Positions 51,319 through 64,000 of a stretch of 64,000 bases of DNA are shown piece by piece. The DNA lies in NCBI GenBank assembly GCA_019095985.1, contig CM032669.1, positions 58,165,418 through 58,229,417 on the forward strand, in the 5' to 3' direction. Each line of letters opens with the position of its first letter. Within the stretch, counting starts at the first letter, position 1. Position numbers and translations under genes: made by a program. The notes under the pieces were generated by a model. That model ran no database searches, was not told where the DNA came from, and saw nothing but the letters and a program-made list of their open reading frames with translations. Source of the DNA: Streblospio benedicti (taxonomy: Eukaryota > Annelida > Polychaeta > Spionida > Spionidae).

Positions 51319-54300
51319 TGATCCAATCACATATAATCTAGGGTTGTTCAATGACAGACCAGTCAGAGGCTACATGATAAACCATTCAGAGCCATACTTT
51401 GATTATTCCATCCAAGTTACGCTTTAGTTAATTGATCGCACTGCAGCCTGTTGTGTATGGACAAATATAAATGAAGTACCCTGCATTTGAAACTGCGATA
51501 AATTCTTTAAAGGTATTCGATGGGTAATGTTGCTAAAGATGTAGCAAAGGTTATGGTGAAAGGTATTACTTTAAAATCAGTAAAATAATTGGTAAAACAA
51601 AAAGTACACGCATAGTAAATAAATGAATTACCTTCCAAAATGTATAAGCATCTTAAGTTGAAATTTTATCGCCAGAAATTTTGTGTGTGTGTTTACCTAA
51701 ATAAAACCCACATAATTGTTCCGTTATCTCTGAGACCTTAGCATCTACGACAAGGGATAAAGCATAAGCAAGATATCACATTTTAGTCCTGCCCAAGTTA
51801 CAGGATATCCATTGTAATACGAATAGACTGCAATAGCCTCAATAGCATGACACCTAAATTGACAGTCAACGTACTGCAAACGCAACTCCGAAACAAGACT
51901 AATTTTGTTGCAGGCAAGTCTGTACAATTATGAACATTTTACAATTCACTGCATTGTTGCATTATATTGTACAAAGGGGGTATAATAAAGTTAAATGTTA
52001 TTAAAAAATTAAGCTGTGGGTAATAGCACATACGATTTATTTTTGTGAAATTTTTTATTTTAGCAATATTTACATTTGAATGTTTGAAAATGTGAGTGCT
52101 GTCATCTGTAGTGTAGTCAATCTTTTTAACATTTGTTTTGTGCAATAAGTGTTTTTAAGTGTCCAAATATCCATTTTAAGTTTTACTGAACTTTTACAGA
52201 TTTATTGTTACATATATTTGTTAAAAGCTTAAAGTAATATTCGAATTAAGTATGGTATATGCAGGTACCAAGGTTATACCTACAGTATGTTCATTGATTC
52301 AAAATAATGTCCGTTTTGTAAATGTAATTAAGATTATTTAATTATGATTGTCATGATTTTACGAGACCATTTATTTGTATCAGTTACCATTTACCTAAGT
52401 AAGCAATTTTAGAACCAATAATTGGCACATTTAATCATTATTCTAAGACATTAAGTATTGTGTGTACTTAATTTATTTTTCTGTTGGACGTTAAAGGAAG
52501 TGGGTGAATATAATTTTTTTTTGATTGGTCTGTTTGCAAGCATTAAAGCAGATACTCGTATGCTATTTCTTCTTGTGTACTGCGAATATTTTGATGCATA
52601 TTGTTTGTATTCTCACCTATTGTTTAATGATTTTTATGCTTGATATTTGAAATAAAGGGGAATGTCAAACTTATAAATTTTAAGCAGCAGACACTTTTTG
52701 CAAACAGTGGTATTTTCTAGTGGCCAAGATTTCATCTGTATCTATTTACAGTCCCATGTAGTGTTGAATATTGATCAAGCATGCTGTTATTATTTTTTCC
52801 GTGCATGAAAGTTATTGCAGGGTTACTGTTGTGTCACAATTAAAACTGATTGGATATGGTTGAATCAATGTGTGTCGAAAGCTCTTATGTTATAATGTGC
52901 TGTATATCTTACAGTTGGTTTGGTTTTCCTATATGCTTGCTCTAGCTTCTACTTGGTACATAGCATTTACATGTTTGGAAAAAGTTGTTGGTTGCAATCT
53001 TCTAGAATCTATACTGTCAAATGTCTCGCTATTGGCATATCATTTAAGGTTAGATTACTAAAAGATGATGGACAAAAACCAAAAGCTTGATGCAATGGTA
53101 ACCCTGTGAGTTATATTCTCCGAATAGTCCTTATATGTTTGTATTGTAGTATTTGTATGTGCTTCAAACTGGTGCAAATGATTTATGAATGTGTAACAAA
53201 TGTTAACTAAGAGATACTTTTAAATAATGATTTGTATAGTAAACAAAGTGACAAATGTTGTTTAAATAAGTATCGCTCAAAAAGTCAGAATGCATTTCGT
53301 TTAAAAATGCTGAACATTAAGAGATTATTTCATTTAGATGGTGTTCTTAATGTACTTGGTTTAGATCCCTGTGATATATTTGTAACACTGCAATTTGTGA
53401 AACTGGTGAAGGCACTTAGGAATGAGTAATAAGGACTGAAATGGCAAATATTAGTATTTAAGTTAAATATAATGTTATTACTGTAGATCAATCTAAACAA
53501 TATTCTTAAAGATTGAACTATTTTCAATGCATTTAATCTAGGATATGATTGGTAATTGAAATAGATATGAATATTCTTAGTATTTCTACTCTTTCTTTGT
53601 GTTTCAATTGTGCTTCCATGGAAACTGCATGCCATGAATCAGAAATTCATGAACTTGATAATTGTTCGTGAATTTCTGCTGAAGGGTAAACCTAATTGCC
53701 TATAAAATGCATTATGTCTTAGTATGTAGCTTTGTATTTCTATTGCGGAAGTTTAATTTTGTTCAAAAGATATGAAAGCAATTTTCCGTTTCATTTTGAT
53801 TATGCTGTTTCTAGACTACCCTATTTACATGTAGCGCATTTCTTTTTTATCAGTTTTGGTATTGACTTGCTCAAACACCAATAATTTACTTTTATGAACT
53901 ATTTCTAAATGATGAAAAGTTTTATATAAAGAACATGATTCGAAATTAAAAATATCCAAATTAAACTTTCAAGTGCTAATTTTAAAACCTTGAATTGATC
54001 AATTCTTTTGCAATAGTTTTATTGTCACATGGTTACATGATCTGTGTGTTACTGGCGAGAGATTTAAAACAACATTATGTAGTATAAATGTACATAGTAT
54101 CTATGTTAAATTGTGTATATATATTATGTAGAAACTTTAAGGTGTAACTTAGATTAAAGTGTGATTTTTAATATATAAACAAATATTAGTTTTTCAGTTT
54201 CTTGTTGCATCATGAAATAGATTTTGTCTGCCTTTTGTACACAAGTATTGTAATGGTATATGAAATTTTTTGATAATCAGTAATATCTAATAATGAACAT

Positions 54301-54570
54301 GCAATCTTTACTCAGTTTAGTTTGTACATCCATTTAGTGACATAACTACGATTGACTTGGAGTTGCAGTATCCATCAGAAATGAAAAAATATGGTAGTGG
54401 AAATTTATGAATATATTTTGTAGTGCACCAAGAAATTTTAAAACTGTGATAAGTAAATATTCTGAACTTTTCAGAGTATGAACAAAACGTTGAGTATATT
54501 ATTGCCAAATGTATTGTACCTAGGAATTATTTATGTACAAAAGATTAATAAAATTATCACATTTGAATCT
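51319..54570 (+). other. probable long 3' UTR of Rab8
   Basis: No coding signal follows the stop. AATAAA near 52650 (TTGAAATAAAGGGG) and AATAAA near 54548 are candidate polyadenylation sites, giving 3' UTRs of about 1.35 or 3.25 kb. The sequence is evenly AT-rich without recognisable repeats, as long 3' UTRs often are. Extent is inferred. Confidence 0.5.
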
Positions 54571-56169
54571 TTGTGAGAGTATTCATTTTTGATGATGTTG
54601 AATGAAAAATGAAGTGACAGAGTGGAAGGTGAGCTAAAAAAAACACATTTAAAAGTTGGTTTGGTTAGCAAATGTTTAGATATCGTTATTTGGAAACATC
54701 ATGAAGCTATTATCTTAATACTATATAGATGTAATAATTGTTACAGGGCCATTCATGGAATGGTTTACAAAATATACACAAAAGAACAGGATAAACTTTG
54801 TTTCATTCATACATATATGAGAGTACAAAACATGGTTTAATAGGTAAAACTATTTATTATAATCACAGAGCCACCTCAACGAGATGAAGAAAAGCACCAG
54901 ACTTAACATTTACAAACAAAATTTAGAAGATTTGCCCACTCTTAGTAGAAAACCTCAACTATACCAAGGACCAAGTGACACCCAAGATCTATTAAATTAT
55001 TAATATTGTTATGATAATATAATAACTTATATTGCTACACTGCCCACATTTGAACTTTGTAAAGATAAAATACTGGTAACAATATACAATTCCACACGGT
55101 GTTCTGGTAAGAGGAGTAGGAGTAGAAAGGTTTTTCTGTAAATAAAGCCAAACTTCATGTGAACATCGAAAACATAATCATATTTTGAAGAAACGCTTTT
55201 GTCTTACTTCACATGGAAGCACACATCAGTTGAATCCATGCTTGAATTAAATGTAAAAACATAGCAACAAACTTTCACATCAAAACATGATTACAAAATA
55301 TAGCAAAATAAAGTCAAACTGAGGCACATGTAAGCAAGTATCAACATCCCAAAATTTGAAGTCAACCATCATGTTTCAAGTATCGGTACAATTTATATTC
55401 ATCCAAATATATTCAAATAATTCCATGCTCCAGTTCCTATAATAAGTATTGTTCATTTGAATAAAAAAAAATTACATTTCTGTTTCTACACACTTTATAA
55501 CAACCCCACTGTCATTCATCTACATATATAACCCACACTTTCGATTATGTAATTGATTCATCAGCATCAAGAAACACACCAAAATATATCAAAGCTTATA
55601 TCTAATATAGACATATAAAATGACATTTACTTAAATGCATTGCACTTTCTAATTTGCTTAGTCAAGTTTAATACACAGAGTTTAATGCAACAACTGCCTA
55701 TTGGTGAAAGAGGATGTTTGAAAGGCACAAATTTTTCAAAGTATCCATATTGCGCACGATCACCGAGTCCCAATGTTTGTAGTTGATGGGCTATGCTTGT
55801 AACTGATCCATTACGACCTCCTTTCAGTCTTATACAATTCTTTGATTTTTTTAAAATTTCAATATTCATCACAAGAAAGTTATATTTCATCAGTTAATAA
55901 TAACAATTCACACACATTTTTCATGGCAGAAAGTTTTAATATTCATAGTTCTTATTTAAGTAGAAAACATGCAGCAGAATGAATAGTGAATATGTGGGCA
56001 ACAAGAATGCACCATCATATTGATTAGTCACTTTACAAAAATGTTGTGGACGACAAAGAAAACCTATCATATTTTGTAAACACCAAGAAGCAATCAAATC
56101 ATTTCAATTGTACTGGCAACATATAATACACGAATACGTCAGTTTACACTCAATCCGCAAATAACTTTT
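54571..56169. other. intergenic or 3' UTR between convergent Rab genes
   Basis: AT-rich, with no gene or repeat recognised. The right part probably includes the 3' UTR of the minus-strand Rab gene ending at 56170. Short ORFs (near 54622 and 55627) lack support. Confidence 0.45.
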
Positions 56170-59100
56170 CTACGAACAACAACCCCCATTTCTATTGCCT
56201 GATAATGAAACAGGTTCACTTGAAGATTCAGATTGTTTCACCATAAATGTATCACTTTCTATGACTGGATTCCTGTTGAGAATACGGAGTTCATGAGCTT
56301 TGATTAGGTTGTGGGCAATATGTAAAAAAACATCATCAACACCTGCAAAACAACAAATTCCAAAGTATTGCAACAATTTGACCTTTCTAGTCTATCAACG
56401 GAAGTTGTATACTATGAAGCACTAGTTGCAATTCTATTGGCTTACTTTATTTTGTATTTTGCCAGATTATTTTTTACACTTATAATACCTCAACTTTAAC
56501 CTTCAATTTTCCTTTACTGTTCATAAGAAAAATACATGAAATATAACATTTTGATAATTACCTATGTTAGTTAAAGCAGATGTCTCAAAATATTCTGCAT
56601 TGATACTTGTTGAATACTCTTGTGCTTCTGCTTTTGAGATTTCACGATCGTTTTCCATGTCACACTTATTGCCCAGAAGAACAGTCTCTAAATTCAAAAG
56701 AACAAAACCAACAGATGTTAACATAATGCTGTCAGCATGAAAATTTATGTATTTTGATTTTCACTGAGTATGGTATACTGTTATCAACAGTGTAATCGGG
56801 GGCTGTAACGTTAATGTGTATGTACTGTAAAAATTCTAAAGCATCAGACTTAAATATCATATATAGTACATATCATTTTAATAATTACAAACTATTATTT
56901 ATTATTTGGGTCTTGGATATATTACAATTATGCTATAGCCCGTTTCTTTATTGATATTATCAGCAATTTGTTTTTGAGAGTACATTAAACATTTATAAGT
57001 AGCTGAATAAAAATTTGTTTACATCAATGACTAAATACTAAATAACTACCTGTCTATAATCATGCTTAGTACATTACATATTGATATAGAACACTAAACT
57101 ATGAAATTTGACAATGTTCAAAACATATTCAAAAATACTGAATATCAAATTATTACCAGAGGATGACACTTTCATTTGACATTAGGATAGGGAAGTCTTA
57201 CATTTTCTATCTAGAATATTGTGGCCTAAATCAATCTACTCATTGAATGGTGTGCATATTGAAGTCCTTGATTCATTGAAAATCAGTGTACATATATAGT
57301 AGAATTTAACCACACACTGTTCAATTTAATAACTAGTACACTAGTTCAGTTACACCTTTATCCATCTAAGAAATCCTCGTTTAAAAAGAGTAGGATACTG
57401 ATTTTATATTTTTGTCTCAATGTCTAATATACAAGGACTTTCATTATTCAAACTATAAAGCATACCTAGGGTTGTATCTACATTCTTCTGAAGCTCTGCA
57501 AAAATTTGAAATAAATAATGAACATTATAAGTAAAATCAGAAAATTGCATAGGGCCCTAACGGACAGTAAAATAAAACGGTTACTTATATATTTTACAAT
57601 ATGCTTAATAAATAAACATGCAACACATAAAAATTCAGATGAGGCATGCTTACAAGTGCACACATAATAAACAATATATGATATAAAATGTATTTAGAAA
57701 AAGATGCTAACTTTATAAAATAAAACAATGTGTAAGCTCTGACAATGAAATGAAGTACAAAAGGTTAACAAATCTCAATGTACTAATTTCAAACTCCACA
57801 AATAAATATATGACTTTGATAAATGTGTATGTGCAACTTTTACTACTCACCAAGCACCCAATTTTTTATGTCATCAAATGATTCTCTACTTGTAATATCA
57901 AACACTAAGAGGGCTGCATTTGCCTTCCTGTAATACATGGGTGCCTAGAAATACGCATGCTAGCAAAGTAAGAGTATAAAAAAGCAATACTACAAAGACT
58001 ACAATTGGAATTATATAAACAAGCAAATAATTCTTTGCCTCTTTAAACTTAATTGATACGCTAGATGTCATTTTATAGTAATCATTATGTAAAAAAAAAT
58101 ACCATGGATCGAAATCTTTCCTGACCAGCTGTGTCCCATACTTGAAGCTTTAACCTGTGACCATCTAAATTCCTGGAAGACATGTACATAAAATTAGTTA
58201 TAATATATGCCAACATTCAATTAACAACATATGTTATAAAGTTATGTAGATTCATCTATCCGGCATTATAATCATAACATTGATTTAAACTCTTAACACT
58301 ACATAAAATAAAAGAAAATATTATTAACCAACGATGTAGCCTTGTTCACTATGACTGTACATGCTGACTGTAATATCCGGTATGATAATAATAGTAGGTA
58401 GTCTTGTCTTTATAGGATCATGCGACCATACAACATTTGCATATTCTTCAAGCCTACGAACACGTTTTGTCAGATGTTCGTAAATTAAAAGGACCCTGTT
58501 GACAAACAGCGTATTCTAGGTACAATATACAATATTTCATGTGAGGATTGTGGCGCATCCTATGTTGGTAAAACTGAAAACTCGCTGAAAGCTAGATTCT
58601 TAGAATACAGACGGCCAGGTACTCCCTCGTCAAAAGGTCTAGAGAAATACATATGAGGAATTTGTCCTTTCCCCAATAGAGATTATGGAAGACACAACCT
58701 CTTCACAGTCTGGGATAACCTGTTGAAGCAGACCATAGGGGGCGCACCTGCTGAACTGAGCGGTTAATCTAATAAAAGATCCTGATGTGCAATGGTGTCT
58801 TATTACACAGACAATATATGAAGAATCATATTGAACAAGGCCACCCACAGCTATGGATGAAAGCTGCTGTTATTTATCTAGTATAAAGAAAGTTTAAATA
58901 CAACATATATTCAAAATCTCACTTACATGTTACAGGTAAAAAATGATGCACCAATTGTAGGACTAACATGTTTGTTGAATGACTGACTAACATAGCGTAC
59001 CACAACACTTGTTTTACCAACACCTGAACAATGAAATGTTATAACACAGAACTATTTAAATGAAGTATACATCATTATCTTTAAAGAAGAAAGCAATCTA

Positions 59101-60181
59101 ACAACAATAGCAGTCAAGTTCACTTCAGGTCAAGCCATATGATCGAGTACATCATTAAGGTTACGTAATTGCCTGCTGCCGTTATTACAGAGGAGAATCT
59201 CAAAATATCCACTAAAATCCTCGGGGGATATGTATATGTACTCGAGATTGGCAATTAATTCAAGATAAACAATTCGACATAAAAGATAAAAATTTGATTG
59301 TTTTTATAGTTTTTGAAGGGAAAACCAAATCTATTTTAAACAATATTTCATAGTACCTGATATCAACATAACCACTTTTTATTGTAGTATTTACGACATG
59401 CAAACTGAATCAAAATGAAAATATATTCTTCAGATATTAATCCTGTATACATCCACATGTAGATCACTGCACAGGGAGTTCGTGTGCACTTAATACATGA
59501 CTTTATTCTTAATAAAACTACTTTTTATTACTTTAATACGATCAAAGACACCAGGTGTTCAAAAATGTATTTCAGCAAGAGATTTACAATTTACATTATT
59601 TTCTTTTCAAGAAAAAATGCTAACAAATAGAACAATGTAAAGTAATCATATAATTGAATAATTATGAATACCAATGTATCATCTTATATACTAACAAATT
59701 ACGAGTCACAATTTCAATTAACATTTAAAGTCCCATCCTTGTCGCCCAAATGTCACACTGTTTATTATGTTTCATTGATTAATACTTTGAACGAATAAAC
59801 GTAAACATGCCATCCAACTGAGAAAGGGATGATTTATTTGCTGGCATCTACATGTACAGAAGCGGGTCTCAGTACACAAACGTTAGCAGGTAGCTGCCAC
59901 TAGTCTTGGTGTTATTGAACAATACCACAGACGTGAACTCCCCATTATAAAGGACACTAAATTTCACGTCCTACGTAAAATTCACGGATTGTGTGTATGG
60001 CCAATTTAGTAATTGGTGCTCTATTTTGTTCTGTTATAATTATATACTTTACTTTATGTGACGCACGGAATGACTGTACACAAACTCACTGTGCAGTGGA
60101 TGTGCTCTACCAATATATTCAATACAAACCTTGTGTTCCTAATACCACAATCTTTGCTTCCATAGAATGAATGTGAGCCAT
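56170..60181 (-). CDS. Rab GTPase of the Rab5/21/22/31-like group, 7 coding exons
   Basis: Small GTPase, probably endosomal. Exons: 60130-60181, 58927-59023, 58103-58172, 57851-57944, 57466-57495, 56562-56687, 56170-56342. They join in phase to 213 residues. Motifs: P-loop GTQGVGKT at 15-22, switch [10 protein letters not shown] around T40, [18 protein letters not shown] at 63-80, NKCD at 121-124, ETSAL near 150. The TIGASF effector segment and C-terminal GGCCS (double cysteine, Rab5-like) place it with the early-endosomal Rabs. It carries K where most have G after YYR, and I could not match it to one vertebrate paralogue. Exon 5 is a 30-base micro-exon. It is divergent from HINT1 and convergent with Rab8. 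Intron 2 hosts a Penelope-like fragment. Intact. Confidence 0.92.
58430..58630 (+). mobile_element. Penelope-like element fragment in the second Rab's intron 2
   Basis: Reads on the plus strand as [14 protein letters not shown], then [20 protein letters not shown], then [20 protein letters not shown]. This is the linker plus GIY-YIG start typical of Penelope-like retroelements (compare the copy at 12305-12605). It is antisense to the host gene, truncated and decayed. Confidence 0.7.
59895..60015. repeat. interspersed repeat shared with 46317-46400
   Basis: Inverted relative to the copy upstream of Rab8. Common words are GGCCATACACACAATC, GTGAATTTTA, GATTTAGTG-like text and GGGGAGTT. Located in intron 1 of the minus-strand Rab gene. 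Family not known. Confidence 0.65.
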
Positions 60182-60247
60182 TTTCTACATGCAGAATGAT
60201 GAACTAGAGTTCTGAGTAGTACCGCTTCTGATCTCGATGCCTACAAT

Positions 60248-60501
60248 CACGCTGTAATGTCTTGAACACAATAAATAAAACAATTCAACATCAATTTTGT
60301 TAGGATTAGGCTTATCAATAAATTATGTCTGGCTGAACAAGCACAACATTGCCATTTTCTACACAATCTTGATGTAATATCTTGAACACAATAAAATAAA
60401 TAAATATTCAATATTATTATCAGCAATGTTGTAAGGATCAGGCTTATCAATATGGCCTATTAATAAAATACGTCTGGCGGAACAATGACAATATTGGCAT
60501 T
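60248..60501. repeat. two-unit tandem repeat upstream of the second Rab
   Basis: Units of about 120-135 bp share TGTAAT(G/A)TCTTGAACACA, AGGAT(T/C)AGGCTTATCAAT, and TCTGGC(T/G)GAACAA. It begins about 70 bases upstream of the Rab start codon and lies in the shared promoter interval with HINT1. Confidence 0.85.
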
Positions 60502-61080
60502 GCTTTAAGAAGACTGTGAGTGTCACTTGACATGGTTTTGGACTTTGACGTTTATTCCAGCTGGTCAGATATCTGCTATTCTTACCGTATATGTGATAAT
60601 TATAGATAGTGTCATGTAGTACGTATATGTAGTAAAGTTAGAGTGAATTGTTCTTAATAAAAAATAATGTGTGGCATGACTTTTGTTCAACTCTTTCAAC
60701 GTTTAAATTGGAATAACATTTATTTGTTTGGAAAGCGCTTAACTATATATGGAAGCTGACATATTTTGATCATGTGACCAGGAATATTCTTTTGTTATAT
60801 TCGTAGTAAGAATATAAAGACGTCTCGAGAACTTGTCTTAAAAATATATATTAATAGTTTTATCCTGTTCACCCCGAACAGGGTATTAAATGATACTGAC
60901 AATTTACATAAGATTTCTTTAGAAAATCTTGATTTTAGGACTTACTAAAAGATTTAAAATTAGTTTTCTAAATTTAACCATATTTGTAGATCATTAAACT
61001 TCTAAAATAAACGGTACAAAACTTAATAACAAACTCCAATAATTTGGATTAAAACCTCGAATGCGCACTGTCATAAAAAC
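60502..61080. promoter_or_regulatory. divergent promoter interval, second Rab / HINT1
   Basis: About 900 bases separate the two start codons (60181 and 61081), the left part being the tandem repeat. A CCAAT box (61036-61040) and a TGCGCA core near 61061 stand just upstream of HINT1. A bidirectional promoter is plausible but inferred. Confidence 0.4.
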
Positions 61081-61837
<757 letters not shown>

Positions 61838-62520
61838 TTTTATAAGGAACCATTTTATAAACATTGTTGTTTCATTACAAATTATTTCTCATTGGATGTA
61901 GAATAAGAAACAAAGAATTATCAACACACAAAATTTGATGAGTTAAAAAATTGTTTTTTGTCTTATATACAGATCACACTGTACGATGGAATGTTCTTTT
62001 CCCAAATTTTGTCGTTGAATGCATTTATAGATATTATTGGTTACTGGGAATAAAATAATTGATTAACAACCACGCAGTTTTTTCTTACTTTACATAGTGG
62101 CGTGATAGTATCCCAGTGTTTTGCTAATTTCCAGGATCGTGAACATGTAACTTGAAGACGTTTTTTGACAGTAATCACCAACGGAAGTTAAAACCACAAT
62201 TAATGGTATTTCGTTGGTTTTGCACACATGCAATCTGTTCTAGTTCACTATGATAAATATTGGAAAGTGAAGTAAATATTTCTGAGGCATGCATTCAACA
62301 GAATATTCAATAATGAAATTCTCATGTCTGCTTGGGTCTCGTTATGTGCCATTTTGACTAAGATAGATTTTTGCCTAAAATTATGCACTTTTCATCCTAT
62401 CTAAAATCCAATAATGGATTCATTATCTAGACAATTTAGCCTAAAGGATTTATAATGCATATTTTTGGACAATAATCAACATACAGATAGGCAAAGAACA
62501 TTAATTATGAGCCATCAAAT
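61838..62520. other. HINT1 3' UTR and downstream gene-free sequence
   Basis: The 3' UTR probably ends shortly after the AATAAA near 62050. Beyond that no feature was recognised. Confidence 0.45.
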
Positions 62521-63340
62521 TTCGGTTACCCTACCCCCCGCCCCCCATTATAGTAAGCTGTGGCAGTGCGAGATTGAAATGAAAAAGTGTGTAAAATTTG
62601 ACAAAATTTAACCCGGGAGAGGGGCAGTGAGCCATCAGGTACCGCACAATGCCGGCGTGGTACGGTCCAGTACCACGTGTAATAAAATTCGTGCCGCTTA
62701 CGTGCCACGCTCATGGTGCGAGGAAAAATGACGCGACATATGGCTACTTCGAGGTAGAAGTCTGCATTTGATGCACCATGTCGCAACCCTGGGGTCTGTA
62801 TAATGCCCCGGGGTGCCGTGAAATGCAAACCCCGGCATGTCGTAATGCCCCATTTCTCTAGTATGATGTTTCCGTATATCGGTCGTTGCTAAAAGGCAGA
62901 CCACCAAAAGAATGACGGCGATGTGCATTTTCATTTTGTCACAATGTACTAGGTTGGAAATCGAGTTTTAATAAATTAAGAATAAATAAGATGTTTCTAT
63001 TGTGACAAAACTTCAACATTTTACTTATGAATGTTAACAAAATTTGATACCACAGCAGCCTACCAGTCATCACTGTATGCCGGGGTATTGATGGTGAAAA
63101 AAAATAATTAATTAGCTCAAAAATGAATTTTTTATTATTTTCACGTGCCAGGGTATCACGGTAACCCGGGTTATGGCGTGGTGCATCATATACCGTCCAG
63201 GCCCGTACCTCGTGGCACGGGGATTATCATAGCTATGAATGAATTTCCCTTTGATCTTGCTGATGCCGTGTGGTATCGCGCGGTGCCGTCTTTCATAATG
63301 CATGGTACTGTTGTGCTCCAAACGTCATAAAATCAGTGAA
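62521..63340. repeat. GC-rich palindromic repeat cluster, GATGCACCAC family
   Basis: Two related blocks, about 62770-62840 (TTGATGCACCATGTCGCAAC, CCCCGGGGTGCCGTGAAATG) and 63140-63200 (GGGTATCACGGTAACCCGGG, GTGGTGCATCATATACC), resemble the element ends at 11593-11962 and 40850-40930. Several further short palindromes (TACCACGTG, GGCACGGGG) occur. No open frame here is convincing. Confidence 0.5.
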
Positions 63341-63462
63341 GTCCCATCTCGCGCCGTGCCGCTAGCAGTTTTCTGTGAGCGACCACCTGCACAGGATGGT
63401 CATTCACCATGCCAACAGACACACGATGGAGTGGTTACTGATTCACTCATGCTACTCCGCCG

Positions 63463-64000
63463 TTGGACAGTTCCGGGGATGATAGCGCACGTAGTGACCA
63501 GTCTCCACTACTATGTGATGAGTGTGTTCCCACAAAGAAGACAACAACATCACATCCGATTGGGAAACCGTTGTGGATGAACGAAACAGCGCTAAGGAAA
63601 GTTAGAAGGAAACACTCAGCATGGATAAGATACCTAAATACACTAGACGGTACTGTTTACCAGAACTAAATACAAGCCAGGAACTCTGCCCAACACTCCA
63701 TTCGCCAAGCCAGAAGAAAGTTTGAAAGGAGCCTATCCAAAGAGTGCAAACACAACAAAGTGGTGTGGAACTATATCAAGAAAGGACAAATGACCAGGTC
63801 AGGCATAACCGAGCTCAGAGACAAGAATGGACAAATTGTAAAGTCTGATAAAGAAATGGCTGAGGTGTTAGGAGCCCAATACCATGATACATTCACCAAA
63901 GAATATGTAAGCACCCTACCCAACATACCCGATAAGAAAATCACAACGGAGCCCTTGTTCAACTTTAATATAGTTCAAGAAGACGTGGCCAAGATACTGA
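63463..64000 (+). mobile_element. LINE ORF2 fragment, endonuclease-RT linker, runs off the window
   Basis: One frame reads through the whole block except for a single TAA at 63667-63669. Landmarks: KPLWMNETALRKVRRKHSAW, then RNSAQHSIRQARRKFERSL, VVWNYIKKGQMTRSGITELR, DKNGQIVKSDKEMAEVLGAQ, YHDTFTKEY. The WMN..L..A/V.R.K and F..Y.K spacing with DKNG..V.SD..MAE..G..F is the region between endonuclease and reverse transcriptase of Jockey/CR1/RTE-like LINEs. The endonuclease part is missing or unreadable upstream. The RT catalytic core would lie beyond 64000. It is better preserved than the copies at 120 and 5280, and not the same family segment. Confidence 0.85.

Overview
This is a nuclear genomic window from an animal. 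Five intron-containing genes have metazoan exon structure (GT-AG introns, phases that join exactly). The sequence is AT-rich, carries long (AC)n and (TACA)n microsatellites and many decayed mobile elements, and has three 100-base assembly gaps. A membrane-anchored alkylsulfatase of the SdsA1/BDS1 type, absent from vertebrates as far as I know, and the repeat types point to a marine invertebrate. A mollusc or another lophotrochozoan fits best, but this is inference.

Region by region. 1-7150 is repeat-built: two near-identical copies of a broken LINE reverse transcriptase flank a 96-bp tandem array, a fossil of a retroelement first ORF, and a scrambled patch. 7320-8330 holds a broken cysteine-rich receptor fragment. 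8.6-23 kb is gene-poor and full of small repeats: three copies of an unknown interspersed repeat, Penelope-like and TIR-type remnants, a nested inverted-repeat complex at 14.7-15.8 kb, a foldback MITE and a 408-bp (TACA)n tract. 23.3-31.2 kb carries the 11-exon alkylsulfatase gene on the minus strand. 30.1-33.2 kb, including that gene's first coding exon, recurs at 36.5-39.65 kb around a gap and is probably an assembly duplication.

41.3-45.2 kb is RPS27 (minus). 47.6-51.3 kb is Rab8 (plus), with a long probable 3' UTR. 56.2-60.2 kb is a second Rab GTPase (minus), and 61.1-61.8 kb is HINT1 (plus). The window ends inside another LINE reading frame.

The genes are housekeeping functions: ribosome, vesicle traffic, purine phosphoramidate hydrolysis, and lipid or sulfate-ester metabolism. 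They are not an operon or pathway. RPS27/Rab8 and the second Rab/HINT1 are divergent pairs, and the two Rab genes are convergent. I found no convincing new multi-gene system. The most unusual material is structural: very short near-perfect palindromes (one with an 8-bp target-site duplication), an approximately 490-bp foldback inside an RPS27 intron, the inverted-repeat complex, and a tandem array whose every unit carries two hairpins.
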